Positions 61,536-64,000 of a stretch of DNA of 64,000 bases are shown here, in pieces; positions within the stretch are counted from its first letter, which is position 1; each line of letters opens with the position of its first letter. The position numbers and the translations under genes are program-made. This DNA is from Cordilura impudica (Eukaryota; Arthropoda; Insecta; Diptera; Scathophagidae). The stretch lies in assembly GCA_963682025.1 (NCBI GenBank), contig OY821520.1:138578738-138642737 (forward strand). Reading direction: 5' to 3'. The notes beneath the pieces were generated by a model. That model worked only from the letters and a program-made list of their open reading frames with translations. It was not told the DNA's origin and made no database searches.

Positions 61536-62535
61536 CACCCCTGTTCTTGAAACCACTATCACAAAAAAAAAAAAAACTCGTAAATGAAAAAATTCTTAAA
61601 TCTACGAGTTTTTTGCTGTTCTCTAATTTCAATAATATTTTTTCTCGTTTTAATTCACATAGAAAAGGCTTTGTGAAATCAAAACAAATGCCCTTTTTTT
61701 CTACTAAGCAGGTCTTAAGAGATAAAAAAAAACTAATTGATATTTAAACTCTAACATGTTTTTTATTGAACCTTGTCATTATTTTAAAAAATTAGACATT
61801 ATTTTATGAAAAAAAAAAAAAAAACGATTTTAAAAAACGTCTACATTTTTCGCTGATTTAAAAAAAAAAACTCGTAATCAGTAGTCAATGTTAATAAAAC
61901 ACTTTTGGAGATGATGTTGTTCTATAACTATAATAAAAACTTTTTATTTGCACAATCTATTTTCCTTTATAATTTTTTCAATTTAACAGATTCTTTATGT
62001 ACTAATTATTACGAATAAAGGAATTTAAAATAATATTTCACTCAAATCACATATTTTTATTTTTTTTTTTTGCATATGACTGCCACAAATTTGTTTATGT
62101 TCCACACAGTAGTGATGCCAGTCAAATCCAATTTATTTGAATTTCGAATTTTCTTTGGTGATGCCTAACTTATTTCAAAAAGAGAAGTCATTCTTAATTG
62201 AATGAAATTGAAGAATAAAAACAATTAAATGAACAAGTAAATTATTTTAAAAGAAAATATTTTTTTTTTACATTCTTTATAATCTTAAGAAAAAACATGC
62301 AAAAATTACTTGTTTTTTTGTGAAAGTGACTAAAGAACCATATGGCACCTCGGTTTCTAGATAACATATGGTACTGCAGCTAAACCATATGTTTCATGTC
62401 ATTTGATAATAAAAAATATGATTTCGAAAAATACTTCGAAAATATAAAATTTGTGTTTTCAAAAAACCCAAAATTTCAATTTCATGTTATTTCAAATTCA
62501 TTCTTATTCAAATAACAACGTTTCAAGAACAGGGC
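61536..62535 (+). mobile_element. CCCTGTTCTTGAAAC repeat family, copy C
   Basis: Same ends and block order as copy A, about 1000 bp. The reading frame 61415-61747 crosses its left end and is accidental. Confidence 0.8.
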
Positions 62536-62904
62536 TGTATATGAAAAATTAATCAGTTCTCTACTTTTAAATGCTATATCCATATTTTAATAGCCTAGGG
62601 TTTCGGAAAAAAAATATGACCCCACCATTAACCCTTTTGGAATTTCGATCACATAAGACCCCAAGCTAATACCGTTGAATTTTTAAAAGCCTAGTAAAAT
62701 AAGACGAGCATAGATTTACCAGGAAATCAGTATTTTTCTCTAAGATCACTAGTTTTGGGCTATGCGAATTAATAAGGACAACGTGTCACATTTCGATAAG
62801 AAACATAAAAGATATTGAAGTGTTCTTTTGTATATGACAGAATAAAGAAAAGTTTTGTTAGTTGAAATTTAATTCAAATATTTGTTTTCATTTACTAGCC
62901 TAAT

Positions 62905-63440
62905 ATGGGTAGATCTAAGCAGTACGACTGTGTGATTCGACAAAATTTTGAAGATTTGTTTAGCGCAGGAATTCTTATAGAAAGGTGTCAAAGATACTCA
63001 CGAGTTCCAAAACCATTGTTTTTGGTTAAATGGGAACCCCAAGAAGGAAATATGTGGTATAAAAAAATCAAAAATTACACCTACATGGAAAAAAATCATT
63101 GGGCTCTGTCTGGAAAAAAATCCCTTTACATCTTTTAAACAGAGAAGAAACGACTTAAATATTGATACTGATACATAACCAATTCGCAAAAAACTTGGGT
63201 CGTAAAAACCTTAAATCTCGAAGCACTAGAATAATACCCATATTGTCAAGAAGAACGTACAACAAAGATTACAATTTTGTTGAAAAGCATGTCACAAACT
63301 GGCCAAAAAAAAAAATGGCGAAATATTCACTGGTCTGACGCAACCAAAATGAATTTGTTTAACTGAGATTAAGTTTTTCATCACGTAAGACCTGCTAACA
63401 CAGCGTACAACCCCAAGTTTACTGGGACCGCTACATCGTT
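62905..63440 (+). pseudogene. third Tc1-type transposase relic
   Basis: MGRSKQYDCVIRQNFEDLFS, then in shifted frames a second HTH-like FAKNLGRKNLKSRSTR and NFVEKHVTNWPKKKMAKYSLV (equivalent to the KxHxxWxxxxWxxVxWSDE region). Frame breaks are frequent; no catalytic triad remains. No TIRs found. Confidence 0.6.
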
Positions 63441-63629
63441 TACAGCGTATTATGTTGAAATTCTTGAAAACGCAATCAATGCCTGAATTGGCTCTCATTA
63501 AAGTTAAAAAAGTTGAAGTTTGGCTTTATTTGTGGTCTTCAGCCTACAAGATTAATAAAATATTATTTTTTTTTTTATATTTAAATTTTGTTTTATCAAA
63601 ATTCTTCTTACATTTTTAAGTAAACTCCC

Positions 63630-63796
63630 GTCTGTTTTGCAAGGGTAATTTTTTGAGGGAAAAAGCCAAATTCAAGTGCATTGAGAATAACTACTTTTTT
63701 CCCATCGAATTTTTTTCCGAATGAATTTTTATTCATAATAGGGGAAAAGGGAGAAGTGAGAAATTTCATGCGGAATTTTTGTTCAGAATGGGCTGA
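63630..63796 (+). repeat. right end of the AGCCCAATT Harbinger-like family
   Basis: GAGAATAACTACTTTTTTCCC, then AATAGGGGAAAAGGGAGAA and TTGTTCAGAATGGGCT match the right end of 44606-45436 (GAATAGCTACTTTTTTCCC, AATTGGGCT). Confidence 0.6.
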
Positions 63797-64000
63797 ATAT
63801 AGTAAACCAACAGCGATGAAGCCTTTGCAACTATTCGTTTAACGCGATACCGGCATCAGTCTGTCAAAACTTGTTTGACTCAATACCTAGACAATGCCGA
63901 ACAGTCTTGAGCAATAAACATTAGACAAAGTATTAGACAAACTATAAACGTATAGAAATAGCAACTAGTGCAAATCTATTTTGTTTTGCATTTTTTATTA

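Noticed and set aside
61415..61747. 110-codon plus-strand frame
   Set aside because: It crosses the left terminus of repeat copy C; equivalent positions in copies A and B are not open in the same way.

Overview
This window is AT-rich nuclear DNA of a brachyceran, probably calyptrate, fly. The evidence is intron-bearing host genes with consensus splice sites, dipteran-style retroelements (jockey-like, CR1-like, Penelope), mariner/Tc1/pogo/Harbinger DNA elements, and repeats with GTCY microsatellites and 3' hairpins that recall DINE-1/Helentron-type elements of flies. Nothing bacterial or viral was seen. No species call can be made from the sequence alone. Family names rest on motif recall, because no search was run.

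Three host loci can be supported. (1) An intronless FUN14-domain gene at 8083-8427 (+). (2) B9D1, a ciliary transition-zone B9-domain protein, in three plus-strand exons (18544-18847, 20023-20256, 46398-46483). The splice phases join perfectly and intron 2 is about 26 kb. (3) A minus-strand series of six very short exons (58768 down to 49552) with consensus splice sites and no consistent reading frame. The introns carry box C/D snoRNAs, including two copies with the guide typical of U18 (28S rRNA). I interpret this as a non-coding snoRNA host gene. It may run on to about 46.5 kb, where it would converge tail to tail with B9D1.

Layout. 0-8 kb: repeat-derived DNA, including a 617-bp long-TIR MITE with TSD and a 1.5-kb foldback-like element whose arms are 21-bp tandem repeats. 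8-9 kb: the FUN14 gene and a possible minus-strand exon. 9.7-13.9 kb: a decayed jockey-like LINE split by the 3' end of another LINE. 15-16.3 kb: an apparently intact DD41D mariner. 18.5-46.5 kb: B9D1. Its huge intron holds a Tigger/pogo element, a 6.5-kb TIR element that itself contains a near-complete jockey-like LINE, a Penelope-like element with GIY-YIG domain and hammerhead motif, and a second Penelope fragmented by MITEs and Harbinger elements. 46.5-59 kb: the snoRNA host locus, interrupted by LINEs, Harbinger, two Tc1 elements and MITEs. 56-64 kb: three copies of one ~0.95-1.0-kb repeat family, a Helentron-like repeat and another Tc1 relic.

The most useful leads are the intron-encoded snoRNA cluster, the intact DD41D mariner, the unclassified TIR transposon at 26.1-32.6 kb, the foldback element and the B9D1 intron expansion.
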